From: Sphingorhabdus sp.
GTDB taxonomy: Bacteria; Pseudomonadota; Alphaproteobacteria; Sphingomonadales; Sphingomonadaceae
Assembly: GCF_029865925.1 (NCBI RefSeq)
Contig: NZ_JARXAI010000064.1
Location: 1-64,000, forward strand
Length of the DNA: 64,000 nucleotides
Direction: 5' to 3'
Shown here: piece by piece, positions 62,636 to 64,000 of the stretch
Layout: every line of letters starts with the position of its first letter
Numbering within the stretch: the first letter of the stretch is position 1
Notes under the pieces: generated by a model
Told to the model about the DNA's origin: nothing
Databases searched by the model: none
Seen by the model: the letters and a program-made list of their open reading frames with translations, nothing else
Program-made: the position numbers and the translations under genes

Positions 62636-63835
62636 TTAAACGATATTCAAAGCATCAACACCGGGGAGCGGCTTGCCTTCCATCCACTCCAAAAAAGCAC
62701 CGCCCGCGGTCGAAACAAAGGTAAAATCTTCAGTTACTCCAGCGTGCGCCAGCGCAGCAACAGTATCACCACCACCTGCAACCGACACCAGCGAGCCTTC
62801 GCGCGTCAACGCAGCGGCTGTGCGGGCCAGTGACACTGTAGCCGCGTCAAAAGGTTCAATCTCAAAAGCACCCAATGGACCATTCCACACCAATGTGCGG
62901 CAATTTTTCAGTACATCCGCAAGCGCCTCAACAGCGGCAGGCCCAACATCGAGGATCATCTCATCAGCAGCGACTTCATGGACATTCACTGTCCGAACCG
63001 GAGGATTTGCGCGGAATTCGCGTGACGTCACGACGTCATAAGGCAAATGCACGGTGCAGCCAGCGGCGTCCGCGGCGTCCATGATGGCATTGGCTTGGTC
63101 GGCAAGATCGTGCTCGCACAAAGACTTCCCGACATGCACACCGCGTGCGGCCAAAAAGGTATTCGCCATGCCGCCACCGATAATCAGATGGTCAACTTGC
63201 TTGACCAGATTATTCAACACATCGAGCTTTGTAGAGACCTTTGCTCCGCCAACTACGGCTGCCACAGGATGCTCTGGCGAACCAAGTGCCGCTTCCAACG
63301 CTTTTAACTCGGCTTCCATCGATCGACCAGCATAGGCCGGCAGGATATGCGCGAGCCCTTCGGTTGACATGTGCGCACGGTGCGCCGCCGAAAATGCGTC
63401 ATTGACGTAAAAGTCCCCGTTCGCGGCAACGGCACGTGCAAGTTCAGGATCATTCTTTTCTTCACCAGCCCAAAAACGGGTATTTTCGAGAAGCGCGATG
63501 TCACCATCGGCCAATATACCCACCGATTGCGCCACAACATCGCCCGCAACTTCCGGTACAAACATGATTTCGCGGCCAACCACCTCTTGCAAGGCATCAA
63601 GCACCATAGACACTGACATTTCGCTATGCTTGGCCCCCTTGGGACGCCCGAAATGTGCGAGCAAAAGGACCTTGGCCCCCTTATCCGCCAGTTCCAGCAC
63701 CGTCGGCAACAACGCGCGCATGCGCGTTTCATCCGTCACACGCCCGTCGGCCATGGGTACATTCAGGTCAACGCGAACAAGTGCCCGCTTTCCCTTTATA
63801 TCCCCAAGATCGTCAAGCGTGCGAAATGCCATCAT
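62636..63835 (-). CDS. pgk: Phosphoglycerate kinase
   Basis: [76 protein letters not shown]. Confidence 0.98.
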   Translation of the reverse strand: MMAFRTLDDLGDIKGKRALVRVDLNVPMADGRVTDETRMRALLPTVLELADKGAKVLLLAHFGRPKGAKHSEMSVSMVLDALQEVVGREIMFVPEVAGDVVAQSVGILADGDIALLENTRFWAGEEKNDPELARAVAANGDFYVNDAFSAAHRAHMSTEGLAHILPAYAGRSMEAELKALEAALGSPEHPVAAVVGGAKVSTKLDVLNNLVKQVDHLIIGGGMANTFLAARGVHVGKSLCEHDLADQANAIMDAADAAGCTVHLPYDVVTSREFRANPPVRTVNVHEVAADEMILDVGPAAVEALADVLKNCRTLVWNGPLGAFEIEPFDAATVSLARTAAALTREGSLVSVAGGGDTVAALAHAGVTEDFTFVSTAGGAFLEWMEGKPLPGVDALNIV

Positions 63836-63843
63836 TCAGCTCC

Positions 63844-64000
63844 TTACAGCAATTTGCCTATGACGCCGGCGGTGTCTACCATGCGGTTGGAGAAGCCCCA
63901 TTCATTGTCATACCAACTCAACACGCGCACCAACTTGCCGTCGATTACGGCAGTTTCAAGGCTATCGATGGTCGAGCTTGCCGGACAATGATTATAATCG
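63844..64000 (-). CDS. gap: Glyceraldehyde-3-phosphate dehydrogenase, C-terminal part (truncated by window edge)
   Basis: Minus-strand [63 protein letters not shown] is diagnostic. Confidence 0.93.
   Translation of the reverse strand, partial: DYNHCPASSTIDSLETAVIDGKLVRVLSWYDNEWGFSNRMVDTAGVIGKLL

Noticed and set aside
1-64000. tRNA/rRNA genes, CRISPR arrays, IS elements, prophage or defence islands
   Set aside because: No cloverleaf or T-loop-like signatures, spaced repeats, transposase or phage proteins were found by eye.

Overview
The window is about 64 kb of densely coding chromosome. Gene content and order suggest an alphaproteobacterium, probably Sphingomonadales (inference from protein similarity recalled from memory; no search was run). 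Contents in order: a polyamine cluster (carboxynorspermidine synthase, carboxynorspermidine decarboxylase, ornithine/lysine-type decarboxylase); tandem MAPEG proteins; an RNA methyltransferase; ilvD; N-formylglutamate amidohydrolase; ispE; ETF-QO; uracil-DNA glycosylase; a lytic transglycosylase; moaB; an acyl-CoA ligase; dnaE; glutathione peroxidase; lolD and lolC/E; hsp20; pyrG; secG; tpiA; ppiD; trpE/(MetX-like hydrolase)/trpG/trpD/trpC; moaC; moeA; lexA; gltA; two divergent poorly characterised membrane proteins; DUF1467; rnj; coaX; birA; a complete 14-gene nuo (complex I) operon; suhB; efp; thiE; a class I aldolase; pgk; and the 3' end of gap. No tRNA, rRNA, CRISPR array, prophage or IS element was recognised. 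The most interesting items outside the ORF track are: (i) two small membrane-protein ORFs (45 and 59 aa) in the nuo operon with TGATG overlaps, plus an NTF2-like gene; (ii) a ComEC N-terminal remnant between lexA and gltA; (iii) a candidate terminator-ended sRNA next to a sigma32-like promoter and a ROSE-like RNA-thermometer leader on hsp20; (iv) an attenuator-like leader before the polyamine decarboxylase; (v) a terminator whose 3' arm doubles as a Shine-Dalgarno; (vi) a divergent pair of unusual membrane proteins. No obviously new multi-gene defence or biosynthetic system was found; most of the window is housekeeping.
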